Assembly (NCBI GenBank): GCA_964487545.1
Contig: CAZARI010000012.1
Span: forward strand, 9,309 to 73,308
From: SKUL01 sp964487545
Lineage (GTDB): Bacteria; Bacteroidota; Bacteroidia; Flavobacteriales_D; SKUL01
Direction: 5' to 3'
DNA: 64,000 nt
The position numbers were made by a program, and so were the translations under genes. The stretch's first letter is position 1; the number at the start of each line of letters is the position of its first letter. The notes under the pieces are model-generated. The model was given only the letters and a program-made list of their open reading frames with translations. It searched no databases and was not told where the DNA came from. Below, piece by piece: positions 25,295 to 34,158 of the stretch.

Positions 25295-26536
25295 GTGCTC
25301 AATAAAGAAAGAGAAAATATCAAAATTGCCTTCCGGGCCATTCGCAGTCAAGTGCTGCGAACCTCGCTCACTGTGCTGATCATCGCCGTGGGAATTACCG
25401 CTCTGGTCGGAATTTTAACGTCAATCGATGCCATCAAGGCTAAACTCTCTGACGAGTTTTCTCAAATGGGTTCCAATTCGTTTAACATCCGATACCGATC
25501 GGTCACTGGGCGGTCTTCAGAAGCGGGCAAGGTAGAAAAGATAAACCCGGTTATTACCTATGCCGAGGCACTTCGATTTAAAGAAAGCTACCATTTTCCA
25601 TCGCAAATCAGTATTTCTGCCATGGCTTCGCAGGTTGCAACAGCCAAATATGAATCGGTAAAAACCGATCCCAACGTTTCGGTAATGGGCGGCGATCAGA
25701 ACTATCTGGTCACAGCGGGATATACACTTTCTGGCGGCAGGAATTTCTCGAATTTTGAAATGGAGTCTGGTGCTGCGGTAGTCATCATCGGCGATAATAT
25801 CGTGAAGAAATTATTTAAAACCAACGAAGATCCCATTGGTAAAAGAATATCCATCGGTCGTGGCAAGTACACCATTATCGGTGTGTTGGCTTCAAAAGGC
25901 AGCAGTATTGGATTTAGCGGTGACAACAACGCACTGGTTCCTGTATCGCACGTTAAGCTGAACTATGCCACCATCAATACACCTTATGTAATTACCGTGC
26001 AAGTGAATCGTCCCGATCAGGTTACTCCGGCACTTGCCGAAGCAGTTGGCGCTTTCAGAAAGGTGCGACGCGATCAGGTTGGTGAACCCGACTCATTTGC
26101 AACCATCCAAAGCGACAGTTTATCAAACTTTGTCATTGAAAAAACCGCTGAAATTCAGATGGTGGCTACTTTTATTGGTCTCATCACCTTGCTTGGTGCT
26201 GCAATTGGGTTGATGAATATTATGCTGGTGTCGGTTACCGAGCGAACTAGAGAAATTGGGGTAAGAAAAGCCATCGGTGCCAGCAGTCAGCTCATCCGCA
26301 GGCAGTTTCTTGCAGAATCGATTGTTATTGGTCAAATGGGCGGACTGTTGGGTATTATGCTGGGCATTCTGATTGGCAACCTGGTGGGAAGTCTGATTGG
26401 ATCTGGCTTTATCATTCCGTGGCTTTGGATAATTCTCGGGGTGGCGCTCTGTTTTGTGGTGGGTGTTATTTCGGGATATTATCCCGCACAGAAAGCAGCG
26501 CGTCTCGACCCTATTGAAGCACTGCGGTATGAATAA
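25295..26536 (+). CDS. FtsX/MacB-type ABC transporter permease
   Basis: A 413-aa permease with the MacB topology: one TM after about 20 residues (LTVLIIAVGITALVGILTSI), a MacB-like periplasmic domain (about 45-270) and three C-terminal TMs. EVGVRKAIGA-type coupling text is present as REIGVRKAIGASSQLIRRQF, and the C terminus ends DPIEALRYE. It starts with GTG at 25295. The ATP-binding partner is not adjacent, so it must pair with an ATPase encoded elsewhere. Such systems export peptides or lipoproteins or act in envelope stress; the substrate is unknown. It converges on the ribosomal protein operon. Confidence 0.88.
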   Translation: MLNKERENIKIAFRAIRSQVLRTSLTVLIIAVGITALVGILTSIDAIKAKLSDEFSQMGSNSFNIRYRSVTGRSSEAGKVEKINPVITYAEALRFKESYHFPSQISISAMASQVATAKYESVKTDPNVSVMGGDQNYLVTAGYTLSGGRNFSNFEMESGAAVVIIGDNIVKKLFKTNEDPIGKRISIGRGKYTIIGVLASKGSSIGFSGDNNALVPVSHVKLNYATINTPYVITVQVNRPDQVTPALAEAVGAFRKVRRDQVGEPDSFATIQSDSLSNFVIEKTAEIQMVATFIGLITLLGAAIGLMNIMLVSVTERTREIGVRKAIGASSQLIRRQFLAESIVIGQMGGLLGIMLGILIGNLVGSLIGSGFIIPWLWIILGVALCFVVGVISGYYPAQKAARLDPIEALRYE

Positions 26537-26566
26537 AAAAAGCTCCTTCCCAAATCGGAAAGGAGC
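26535..26566 (-). terminator. Terminator of the rpsF-rpsR-rplI operon
   Basis: On the minus strand GGCTCCTT, a short loop and AAGGAGC run into TTTTTTT. The T tract overlaps the stop codon of the converging permease gene. Confidence 0.82.
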
Positions 26567-26590
26567 CTTCGGGTATAATATAGTTTTGCT

Positions 26591-27037
26591 TTACTCTTCT
26601 ACAACTTCAAACTCGATGGTTTGAATTACTTCTTTATGGAATTTAACATCCGCCTGGTATTTGCCGAGCGACTTAATGGGCTCATCTTTGATGGTGATGT
26701 TTTTTCGGTCAATTTCTACCCCAATCTTTTTAAGGCTTTCTGCCAACTGTATGGTATTAACCGAGCCGAAAATCTTACCATTTTCGCCCGCTTTGGCACC
26801 TACTGTAATGGTTGCTCCTTGGATTGTTTTGGCCAGTTGCTCCGCTTCATCTTTCCGCTTTGCCTCCTTGTGTGCGCGTTGCTTCATGGTTTCTTTCAGC
26901 ACTTTTTGCGCCGATTCGGTAGCAACAATCGCCAGTCCTTTTGGAATCAGGTAGTTTCTGCCGTATCCATCTTTTACCGTAACGATGTCGTTGGCATCTC
27001 CGAGCTTTTCAACATCTTGCTTAAGAATCACTTTCAT
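26591..27037 (-). CDS. rplI: Large subunit ribosomal protein bL9
   Basis: A 148-aa bL9. The N-terminal rRNA-binding domain has the family signature MKVILKQDVEKLGDANDIV followed by VKDGYGRNYLIPKGLA. A long connecting helix comes next (QKVLKETMKQRAHKEAKRKDEAEQLAK), then the C-terminal domain. It is last in the operon S6-S18-L9, 26 bases after rpsR, and is followed by the terminator. Confidence 0.97.
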   Translation of the reverse strand: MKVILKQDVEKLGDANDIVTVKDGYGRNYLIPKGLAIVATESAQKVLKETMKQRAHKEAKRKDEAEQLAKTIQGATITVGAKAGENGKIFGSVNTIQLAESLKKIGVEIDRKNITIKDEPIKSLGKYQADVKFHKEVIQTIEFEVVEE

Positions 27038-27063
27038 GTTCGTTCAGTTTTAAAAATGGATAA

Positions 27064-27330
27064 TTACTTGAGCATATCGCCAACGTATGGCATCAATGCC
27101 AAGTGACGCGCACGTTTAACAGCCTGAGCTACTTTACGCTGATATTTCAATGAGGTGCCTGTTAGTCGGCGTGGCAACAATTTGCCTTGCTCGTTAACCA
27201 GTTTCAAAAGAAAATCGGCGTCTTTATAATCGATGTATTTTATTCTGTTTTTTCGGAATCGACAATACTTGGTTTTTTGGGTGTCGATGCTGATGGGGGT
27301 CAGGTATCTAATTTCTGATTCTGCTGCCAT
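27064..27330 (-). CDS. rpsR: Small subunit ribosomal protein bS18
   Basis: An 88-aa bS18 with the hallmarks YCRFRKNRIKYIDYKDADFL and GKLLPRRLTGTSLKYQRKVA, ending HLALMPYVGD. It binds the 30S platform together with bS6, encoded just upstream. The spacing to rpsF is 33 bases. The single Cys of YCRF is a remnant of the zinc ligands found in some bS18 forms. Confidence 0.97.
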   Translation of the reverse strand: MAAESEIRYLTPISIDTQKTKYCRFRKNRIKYIDYKDADFLLKLVNEQGKLLPRRLTGTSLKYQRKVAQAVKRARHLALMPYVGDMLK

Positions 27331-27363
27331 GACTTGTAAATTTTAAAGTTGATCAATAAAGGA

Positions 27364-27708
27364 TTAAGCGTTTGCCTGCTCGGGTTGTTTGTTTCTTCTG
27401 CTCTCGGCAAACTTGATGTGTTCGTTTTCCATGCGAATGGTCAGGAAGCGAAGCATGCGCTCGTCGCGGCGGTAGGTTACTTCCAGCTCGTTGATCAGCT
27501 CACCGGGAGCTTCAAACTCAAGCAGGTTGTAAAAGCCTGTTGACTTTTTCTGAATGGGATAAGCCAACTTGCGCAGGCCCCAATTCTCTTCATGGACAAT
27601 CTTTGCACCTTTATTGGTCAAGAATTCCTTGTACCGGGCAACTGCTTCCTTTGCCTGATCGTCAGACAAAACGGGAGTTAAAATGAAAACAGTTTCGTAG
27701 CGATTCAT
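27364..27708 (-). CDS. rpsF: Small subunit ribosomal protein bS6
   Basis: A 114-aa bS6 recognised by NRYETVFILTPVLSDDQAKE and the central WGLRKLAYPIQKKSTGFYNL. It ends in a short charged tail. It is the first gene of S6-S18-L9. A canonical TACCTTTG promoter lies 35 bases upstream, between it and the flippase gene read in the same direction, so the operon need not depend on the polysaccharide genes. Confidence 0.97.
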   Translation of the reverse strand: MNRYETVFILTPVLSDDQAKEAVARYKEFLTNKGAKIVHEENWGLRKLAYPIQKKSTGFYNLLEFEAPGELINELEVTYRRDERMLRFLTIRMENEHIKFAESRRNKQPEQANA

Positions 27709-27742
27709 AAAATGTTTGAATTAAGTTTTTAAAAATGGAGTG

Positions 27743-27750
27743 CAAAGGTA
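27743..27750 (-). promoter_or_regulatory. rpsF operon promoter -7 element
   Basis: The minus strand reads TACCTTTGCAC, an exact TAnnTTTG match, 35 bases before the rpsF ATG. The -33 position reads TTCA rather than TTTG. Confidence 0.7.
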
Positions 27751-27795
27751 CAAAAGAACTTATATAAATGAAATGAACAGAACAATTTATTGCAC

Positions 27796-29148
27796 TCATT
27801 TATTCCAGATGCCACGTGCTCTTCCAGAAATAATCAATCGATATTGCACCGGTTGCAGAATCAAGCGGGGAATCATGCCCAGCACGGTGGCCAAAATTAC
27901 GCCGGTGCTGCCCATTCCGCACGGACCCACCAGCCAAATGGAAAGCGGAATATTAATAATCATCACAAAAACGGCGTGGTATACACTGAGTCTGATTTTA
28001 CCTACACCACTCAGAAAATTACTGAACACGGCTATTCCACTTGATAGGCTTACCCAAATGGCGAAAAAAACATTCAAGGAGGTGGGCACCACCAGCTCAT
28101 CGCCTATCCATAATCGATACACTGTGGGAGCAGCGATCAGCATGAGCACCACCACCCCAACCGACACCAGCCAAACTTGCGTTAACCCGCGCACCGTTCT
28201 TTTGATCCACGGAATATCGTTTTTGTAATAAGCCTCCGTAAAGGCCGACCAATAGGGCAATGTGAGCAGGGTGAAAAACACCATCACCAGATTAAAGTAC
28301 TTAAAAGCAATATTATACGCTGGTACTTCTTCGGGGCCAATCATCTGGGTGATGATCATATTATCGGTGGCAAAAACCACAAGTGCCGCGCCTTGCAACA
28401 AGAAAAAATGAAGTCCGATGCTGGTTAGCGAACGCACATGTTCGCGACGAACAAATTTAAAAGAGGGCCTCAGCGCAACATACTTTCTATTAAAAGCACC
28501 GAAATTGGCCAGAATGAGTACCAAAACATTGGTGCCGCTAACTACTGCAGCAACCAGTACCAGATCGCCGGGAGAAAATTTTACAATGAGTATGATGCCC
28601 AACAAAGACAAGATGGTTCCAATGGTGTTGATGAGTGCTGCTACCGCCGGACGCTGATCGGCCATCAGAATCATCTTCACCAGTTGAAAAACAAATTGCA
28701 CCGAAAAAAAAGCAAAAACGATGAGCATGGTGACCGATAGCGTCCCAGCCAACTCTTTTTCAGAATTGAATACTTCGGTCCAGTCAATGAACGACGAAGC
28801 AATTAAAAACCCCAGAAACATGGACACAGCAATCACTGTAATTACTGCGTAGGCAGTGCTCACGTATGATCTGGCCAGTTCGGTTTGGTCTTGTGCCAAT
28901 GCCTCGGCCAGTTTATTTCTGAGGCCATTTCCCAGTCCCAAATCAAACAGCATAAACCAGCCGATTACTGCCTGAATCGTCAGCCAGATGCCGTATTGCT
29001 CAGTGCCCAACCAGTCGAGCAACAGCGGAACCATCACCAGCGATGCCGCCATAGATAACACACGGTAGATGGCCGAGGCTGCAACGTTCTTACCGATTTT
29101 TCGGGTGCGCGGATGCAGTGAATTTATCCACCGAAACAACAATTCCAT
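27796..29148 (-). CDS. Polysaccharide flippase, MOP superfamily (Wzx-like)
   Basis: A 450-aa membrane protein with about 12-14 hydrophobic helices. Its N-terminal AIYRVLSMAASLVMVPLLLDWLG and EQYGIWLTIQAVIGWFMLFDLGLGNGLRNK segments are typical of polysaccharide biosynthesis flippases. It should move lipid-linked sugar units across the inner membrane. Its ATG overlaps the stop of the Wzc-like gene by one base, so it is the third gene of the ompA-like/wzc/wzx operon. No glycosyltransferases are adjacent, so the glycan is made by genes elsewhere. Confidence 0.87.
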   Translation of the reverse strand: MELLFRWINSLHPRTRKIGKNVAASAIYRVLSMAASLVMVPLLLDWLGTEQYGIWLTIQAVIGWFMLFDLGLGNGLRNKLAEALAQDQTELARSYVSTAYAVITVIAVSMFLGFLIASSFIDWTEVFNSEKELAGTLSVTMLIVFAFFSVQFVFQLVKMILMADQRPAVAALINTIGTILSLLGIILIVKFSPGDLVLVAAVVSGTNVLVLILANFGAFNRKYVALRPSFKFVRREHVRSLTSIGLHFFLLQGAALVVFATDNMIITQMIGPEEVPAYNIAFKYFNLVMVFFTLLTLPYWSAFTEAYYKNDIPWIKRTVRGLTQVWLVSVGVVVLMLIAAPTVYRLWIGDELVVPTSLNVFFAIWVSLSSGIAVFSNFLSGVGKIRLSVYHAVFVMIINIPLSIWLVGPCGMGSTGVILATVLGMIPRLILQPVQYRLIISGRARGIWNK

Positions 29149-31565
29149 TAGAATCTCAAAAAAATGCGTTTCACCCGGCTAAACCAACCTTGCGGCTCTT
29201 CTCCCTGGGTGTAATAACCATAACCGTCTTCGGTGTATCCGTAGCCGTATCCGTAGTGATAGCCGTATCCATATCCACTGGTTCCGCGGTTCTTTTTTAC
29301 CGCATTAAACAGAATGGCAACCTGTCCAAGCTTTTGCTGATCAAACATTTGTTTGAGATGACGCAGGTGATGCTTTCGTGTTACGTTTTGGCGGATCACA
29401 AAGATGGACAACGCGGCGTATTTCATCAGTATCAAACCGTCGGTCACCAGCCCTACGGGCGGCGAGTCGATAATGATATGGTCATATCGAATAGAAAGTT
29501 GCTGAATCAGTTCGTCCATGCGCTGGCTCATGATCAACTCCGACGGGTTGGGTGGCACTGGCCCGGATGGGATAATGTCAAAATCTTTAATCAGTCCGCT
29601 CGATTGGATGATGTCGTCCAAATTGTGCTCGCTGCTTAAGAAAGTGCTAATCCCACGCTCGTTGTGCAGATTGAAATCCTTAATAATTTTTGGTTTCCGC
29701 AGGTCGAGGCCGAGCAAAATGGTTTTCTTCCCGCTGAGGGCAAGTACCGAAGAAAGGTTCATTGCAGTAAAAGTCTTTCCTTCTGTTCCGATCGATGAAG
29801 TGATGAGCAGCACCTTATTCTCTTCGTTTAATCCAAAAAACTTCAGGTTGGTTCGAACCGATCGGTAAGCTTCGGCAATCAGCGAATTGGGTTTATCACG
29901 AATAACCAGGTTCGAACCCGATTTACTGAGCCCCACGAGTCCAATCACCGGAATCCCATTTGCAAGAGTACTGATGATATCGGTATCGCGCACAAAATCG
30001 TCGAGTTGTTCGCGCAGGTAAATAAATCCTACAGGAATAACTAATGCGATGAGCAATGCAATGGAATACGCACGACTTTTTACTGGTTTCACCGCCCCCA
30101 CACTTGATCTTGCCATGTCAACGATTCGGTTGTCACTGACAGAAGAAGCCAGAGAAATCGACACTTCTGCTTGTTTCTCCAGGAGATAGAGATACAGGCT
30201 TTCTTGTATACGGTATTGACGTTCAATTCCAATTAGTTCGCGCTCGGTGGTCGGTATTTCCTGAATTCGGCTGCGCACGCGAGCCAACTCATGTTCCAGC
30301 TCTGCATTGGCCAGATCGATGGTTTTTTCAATATTCTCAATATTCTCAACAATTTTTGCCCGCGTGCGATCAATCTCAGCATTAAGAGAACCAAAGCGAT
30401 GGTGCTTAACCGTCCCTCCCACCTCAAGTTGTTGCCGTTCGGCTTCTAACTCATACAGTTGTTTAATTAAATCGTTAAGGAGTATATCGTTGACATCAAT
30501 TGTAGTGGGTGCCATTTCTCTTCCCAAATCTTCGTTGGCCACATAATCTCTGAGGTGAGAAATAATCGATTTGCGCGCATTATTAGCGGCTAATTTCTCG
30601 TCGATAGAACGCGCCTGGTTCAGCACCACCTGCGACTCCGCGCTGAGATCGATAATGCCCTTTCCGGCTTTAAACTTTTCGCGGGTAGATTCGATTGTGC
30701 GAAGATCTTCACTTATTTTTTCGAGCTGCTGATCAATAAATACCGCGGTGTGATCGGCCGTACGGTTCTTTTCGTTGACATCATTTTGCAGATAAACCGA
30801 AACCAACGTGTTGATGAAGTCTTTACCTTTTTGCGGAACTTCTTCGTGCAGCACCAGCTCAACAATGGTTGACTGTCCGCTAATGGGCATCACGGCCAAC
30901 CGATTGACGTAGACGTTGCGCATCCGATCTTTTCCGTGGATCCGCAATTGATAATTTCGCTTGTCGAAATGCTTGTTGCGAAGGACAGATGGGTCAAAAT
31001 CGTCGCGAAAATTCAGCGTTACAGTGCCTAAAGGAAAATGAAATGGCTCACCAAACCTTCCGGTAAGCGTCACCGATTCGTCTTTGATTTTGTATTTCCA
31101 CTCAAAGGTTTGATCATCTTTGATGGTGACCGAAAACGGAAAGAAATAAGCAAGATCGTTCAGGGTATCGATTTCCACCCGAAAAGCGCTGTTCTTATAT
31201 ACTTCACTGGTTTTGATATTGCCAATTAAATAGTACGACACCTCAAAATCAAGTTGGCTGAGTGCTTGGCTAATCATTCGGTGAGAACGGAGAATTTCTA
31301 TTTCGTTCTCCATGTTCTTTCCTTTGGACGAAATATCCAGATCACGCAGTAAGGCGCGCTCGGGAGTCATGGATTCGTCTTTAATCAACAGCTTGCCAGA
31401 AATACGATAAACCGGGGCGGCATACCAGTTAATAAACCACGCTGCTCCCAGCGCAACAATAAGCGCAATGGCAAAGAGATACCAGTATTGCAAGTACTTC
31501 AGCACGAACAATTTCAGGTCAAACTCCTTCTCCTCTATTACGCTTTCCTTTTGATTCATTTTCAC
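29148..31565 (-). CDS. Wzc-type polysaccharide copolymerase and tyrosine autokinase
   Basis: An 805-aa PCP-2a protein. An N-terminal Wzz domain with a TM at about 23-46 is followed by a large periplasmic coiled-coil region (about 270-470) and a second TM near 500 (AYSIALLIALVIPVGFIYL). The cytoplasmic BY-kinase has Walker A in SSIGTEGKTFTAMN (K597), Walker A' LLGLDLRKPK and Walker B IIIDSPPVGL. The tail is very Tyr/Gly rich (SGYGYGYHYGYGYGY, then EDGYGYY), the autophosphorylation cluster. By family knowledge it controls chain length and export of exopolysaccharide. The upstream neighbour is an OmpA-like protein and no Wza or phosphatase gene is nearby. Confidence 0.92.
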   Translation of the reverse strand: MKMNQKESVIEEKEFDLKLFVLKYLQYWYLFAIALIVALGAAWFINWYAAPVYRISGKLLIKDESMTPERALLRDLDISSKGKNMENEIEILRSHRMISQALSQLDFEVSYYLIGNIKTSEVYKNSAFRVEIDTLNDLAYFFPFSVTIKDDQTFEWKYKIKDESVTLTGRFGEPFHFPLGTVTLNFRDDFDPSVLRNKHFDKRNYQLRIHGKDRMRNVYVNRLAVMPISGQSTIVELVLHEEVPQKGKDFINTLVSVYLQNDVNEKNRTADHTAVFIDQQLEKISEDLRTIESTREKFKAGKGIIDLSAESQVVLNQARSIDEKLAANNARKSIISHLRDYVANEDLGREMAPTTIDVNDILLNDLIKQLYELEAERQQLEVGGTVKHHRFGSLNAEIDRTRAKIVENIENIEKTIDLANAELEHELARVRSRIQEIPTTERELIGIERQYRIQESLYLYLLEKQAEVSISLASSVSDNRIVDMARSSVGAVKPVKSRAYSIALLIALVIPVGFIYLREQLDDFVRDTDIISTLANGIPVIGLVGLSKSGSNLVIRDKPNSLIAEAYRSVRTNLKFFGLNEENKVLLITSSIGTEGKTFTAMNLSSVLALSGKKTILLGLDLRKPKIIKDFNLHNERGISTFLSSEHNLDDIIQSSGLIKDFDIIPSGPVPPNPSELIMSQRMDELIQQLSIRYDHIIIDSPPVGLVTDGLILMKYAALSIFVIRQNVTRKHHLRHLKQMFDQQKLGQVAILFNAVKKNRGTSGYGYGYHYGYGYGYTEDGYGYYTQGEEPQGWFSRVKRIFLRF

Positions 31566-31569
31566 TGAA

Positions 31570-32790
31570 TTATTCTGCCGAAATGATTTCTATTTCCACG
31601 CGCATATTCTGCCGGTGCTCGTCTGGCGTTCGCGGATTTTTAATGATTCGCTGGTCGTTGCCTCTGCCCACCGTGCTCAGACGTCGTGATGAAATTCCTT
31701 TATCGACGAGATATTCCTTTACCGCCTCTGCCCTTTTTCGCGATAGCTTCCGGGCGCTTCCCCTAAAATCCCATCCTTTTCCACGACCCCGGTTATACGA
31801 ATCGGGCTTGATGCTTTTGGTATCGCCCGAAGTATGTCCTGAAATTTCGATGGTAACCTCATGATTCCCCAGAAGCAACGCAGCCAGTTCGTCAAGCTGT
31901 TGGTGCGAATCGCTTCTAAATGCGTAGGTGTTGTTGTGAAAAAACACCTGTGTCAAATTCAGCTTCACCCCAGCTTTGATATCGAGATTAGCAATTGCCG
32001 ACTCCGGAGCGGAAATGGTGCGATGCTTTTCTTTGGGCTTCAAAACCGGATCGGCTACAACCATTTTATCCAGTTGATCGGCTTTGTGCGGCGTGTTTTT
32101 TTCAGGAGATGATTCCGTGTAAATGTTGAGGCGGCTGGTATCTGTCAAACTCGATGGCAATTCGAGCCAAAGTTCGGGTAGTGAAATATCAACAACCTCG
32201 GGTTCTACCGGGGAATCAAAATCCAGCGCGGTTAGATGATAACACGGCTTGTTCATGGCGTGCAGGTGAATGCGTTCGTTGCCAAACGAAAAACTCATGC
32301 GGTGTCCGCAATGATCGCCAACCAAACTCAGCACAGACAAATAATACGTTTTGGTCGCCTCGAGTTGAACCCGATTTTGCCACGATTGAACCGTGTCGGC
32401 ACCGATATAGGTTGAAAAATCTGTTTGGCGCAACTTCATGGGATCCAACTCGCCAGACACCAGCTCATGGCAAAAAAGAGAATCGTTGTATTCATAGAGC
32501 AACGCCTGAAAAACATCGGAAGATGCCGAGGAGGAAATCGTGAATTCCAGGTCTCCGGAAACTTCAGCAGAAATCTGATACCAGAAAGTAAACTGATCTT
32601 CGAACAAATAATGCACTACCGGCGCATTATCTGGTGCCAAATGAAACGATGAAAAAGATTCATTATCGATCGGAAACGAAACCGTCAACGCATTAAAACA
32701 GTCCGAAAGCAACTGTTCCTGAGCTTTTAGCCCTTTCACAACTGAAAACATCAGGACCATGTGCGAGGTGTAGAACAAAAACCATTTCAT
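31570..32790 (-). CDS. OmpA-family C-terminal domain protein, first gene of the wzc operon
   Basis: The 406-aa product has a signal peptide (MKWFLFYTSHMVLMFSVVKG, cut after LKAQ), a long N-terminal beta-rich region (about 25-270) without known motifs, and a C-terminal OmpA peptidoglycan-binding domain. That domain begins VFFHNNTYAFRSDSHQQLDEL, has EISGHTSG, and ends RLSTVGRGNDQRI. It contains an unusual basic insert, RGRGKGWDFRGSARKLSRKR, within the domain. Start 32790 was chosen over an in-frame ATG 21 codons earlier because the signal sequence begins there. It ends 4 bases before wzc, so it may anchor the exporter to peptidoglycan; that is inference. Confidence 0.8.
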   Translation of the reverse strand: MKWFLFYTSHMVLMFSVVKGLKAQEQLLSDCFNALTVSFPIDNESFSSFHLAPDNAPVVHYLFEDQFTFWYQISAEVSGDLEFTISSSASSDVFQALLYEYNDSLFCHELVSGELDPMKLRQTDFSTYIGADTVQSWQNRVQLEATKTYYLSVLSLVGDHCGHRMSFSFGNERIHLHAMNKPCYHLTALDFDSPVEPEVVDISLPELWLELPSSLTDTSRLNIYTESSPEKNTPHKADQLDKMVVADPVLKPKEKHRTISAPESAIANLDIKAGVKLNLTQVFFHNNTYAFRSDSHQQLDELAALLLGNHEVTIEISGHTSGDTKSIKPDSYNRGRGKGWDFRGSARKLSRKRAEAVKEYLVDKGISSRRLSTVGRGNDQRIIKNPRTPDEHRQNMRVEIEIISAE

Positions 32791-32918
32791 TTTGCCTCCA
32801 AAGTAACCAAAAATTGATTTGTTACCCGATTCAAAAAACCTTTCAAAACCCACGGGTTATTCACAATACGGGCTGTAAAAATTCAGCACCAATGCCTCAT
32901 TGACAATCTTAAGGGGTA

Positions 32919-32926
32919 TAGTTTTG
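32919..32926 (+). promoter_or_regulatory. Promoter -7 element for the second OmpA-like gene
   Basis: TAGTTTTG matches TAnnTTTG and lies 18 bases before the ATG at 32945. ATTG 16 bases upstream is a weak -33 candidate. It lies in the divergent region between the two OmpA-like genes. Confidence 0.6.
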
Positions 32927-32944
32927 TAGCAAACCACTTGTGAG

Positions 32945-34156
32945 ATGAGAAATATTTTGATGGCTTCTGTTGTCTGTTTTGCGAACAGCATTTCAGTTCA
33001 TGCCCAAGGCTTGCTGGAGGGATCTGGTCTTTTTGGGCGAACGACAGAGACCGTTTACAACTACGTTCCGAATCCGGGTTTTGAAGAATCCTTGCGCACG
33101 CCTTGCCGCTGGAATCAAAAAGGAAAACAATACATGACCGAAGTGTTCAGGGAATGGACAAGCCCCACCGAAACCACTCCCGATTTACTTTCAGCACGGG
33201 TTGAACCGGATTGCTGGTCACATCCCCGCAAACACAGCCCTGGTCGGCAATCGCCGAGATCGGGCGACCACATGATTGGGATTAAGGTTCAGGGCACGGG
33301 TGGTTCTCCAACCTATTGGCACGAATACCTCATGGTTGAACTGGACAGCACTTTATATGCCGGACAGCGCTATTATGCCGAGGTTTGGGTGCTGCGCTCC
33401 GAGCGTTCGGCCAGGGCCAGCAACAATATAGGACTGTTGTTTTCAGACACACTTATTGCTACCAACAACCGCCTTCCTTTGTATTTCACACCGCAGATCA
33501 ACGCCAAAAAACTCATAGAAACCCGTGGATCGAGATGGCAAAAGGTGAGTGGGGTCTTTGAAGCCGAAACGGATTTGAATTATCTGCTGATCGGCAACTT
33601 CTATCCCGACGAGCAAACCGAAATCAAGCGTTATCCTGACGGCGAACGGGGTGCCTATTACTACCTTGATGATGTGTTAGTGCGCGATGCCACTCCGAAC
33701 GAAAAGCTCAGTTCCCGTCCGGAAACCGTTATACCGCCCGTACCTAAGAAAAAAGTTGTTGAAAAAGCTTCAACAGAGGAAGAGCCTGTTACGTCATTTG
33801 AACTGCAAGTGGGTGCTATATTGGAGCTAAGAAATATCTTTTTTGAATTTGATAAGGCCGAACTACTGCCCGAATCGAAAGCGGAACTCGATATGCTGGT
33901 TGACCTCTTGTATGATTATCCGCACATGGAAGTGGAAATCAGCGGTCACACAGACAATGTGGGCTCCGAGTCTTATAATCAGAAACTTTCTGAAGCCCGG
34001 GCCAAGGCAGTGGTCGATTATCTGATTCAGAATAAAACCGAAAAAAGCAGGCTTTCATACGTGGGATACGGCATGAGTAAACCCATAGCCTCGAACGAAA
34101 CCGAGATGGGTCGGCAGCAAAATCGACGTGTGGAGTTTATGGTGCTTAAAAATTAG
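32945..34156 (+). CDS. OmpA-family protein with carbohydrate-binding-like N-terminal domain
   Basis: The 403-aa product has a signal peptide ending VHAQ. A jelly-roll-like region of about 200 residues follows (NYVPNPGFEESLRTPC ... YYAEVWVLRSERSA ... GAYYYLDDVLVRD), resembling carbohydrate-binding or CBM4/9-like modules. The C-terminal OmpA domain carries NIFFEFDKAELLPESKAELD, ISGHTDNVGSESYNQKLSEARA and GYGMSKPIASN. It should sit in the periplasm or outer membrane bound to peptidoglycan. It is divergent from the wzc operon and converges within 2 bases on the WG-repeat gene. Confidence 0.87.
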   Translation: MRNILMASVVCFANSISVHAQGLLEGSGLFGRTTETVYNYVPNPGFEESLRTPCRWNQKGKQYMTEVFREWTSPTETTPDLLSARVEPDCWSHPRKHSPGRQSPRSGDHMIGIKVQGTGGSPTYWHEYLMVELDSTLYAGQRYYAEVWVLRSERSARASNNIGLLFSDTLIATNNRLPLYFTPQINAKKLIETRGSRWQKVSGVFEAETDLNYLLIGNFYPDEQTEIKRYPDGERGAYYYLDDVLVRDATPNEKLSSRPETVIPPVPKKKVVEKASTEEEPVTSFELQVGAILELRNIFFEFDKAELLPESKAELDMLVDLLYDYPHMEVEISGHTDNVGSESYNQKLSEARAKAVVDYLIQNKTEKSRLSYVGYGMSKPIASNETEMGRQQNRRVEFMVLKN

Positions 34157-34158
34157 GG

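Noticed and set aside
29905..29925. GGTTCGAACCC-like string as a tRNA T-loop
   Set aside because: It is within the Wzc coding frame and no cloverleaf can be drawn around it.
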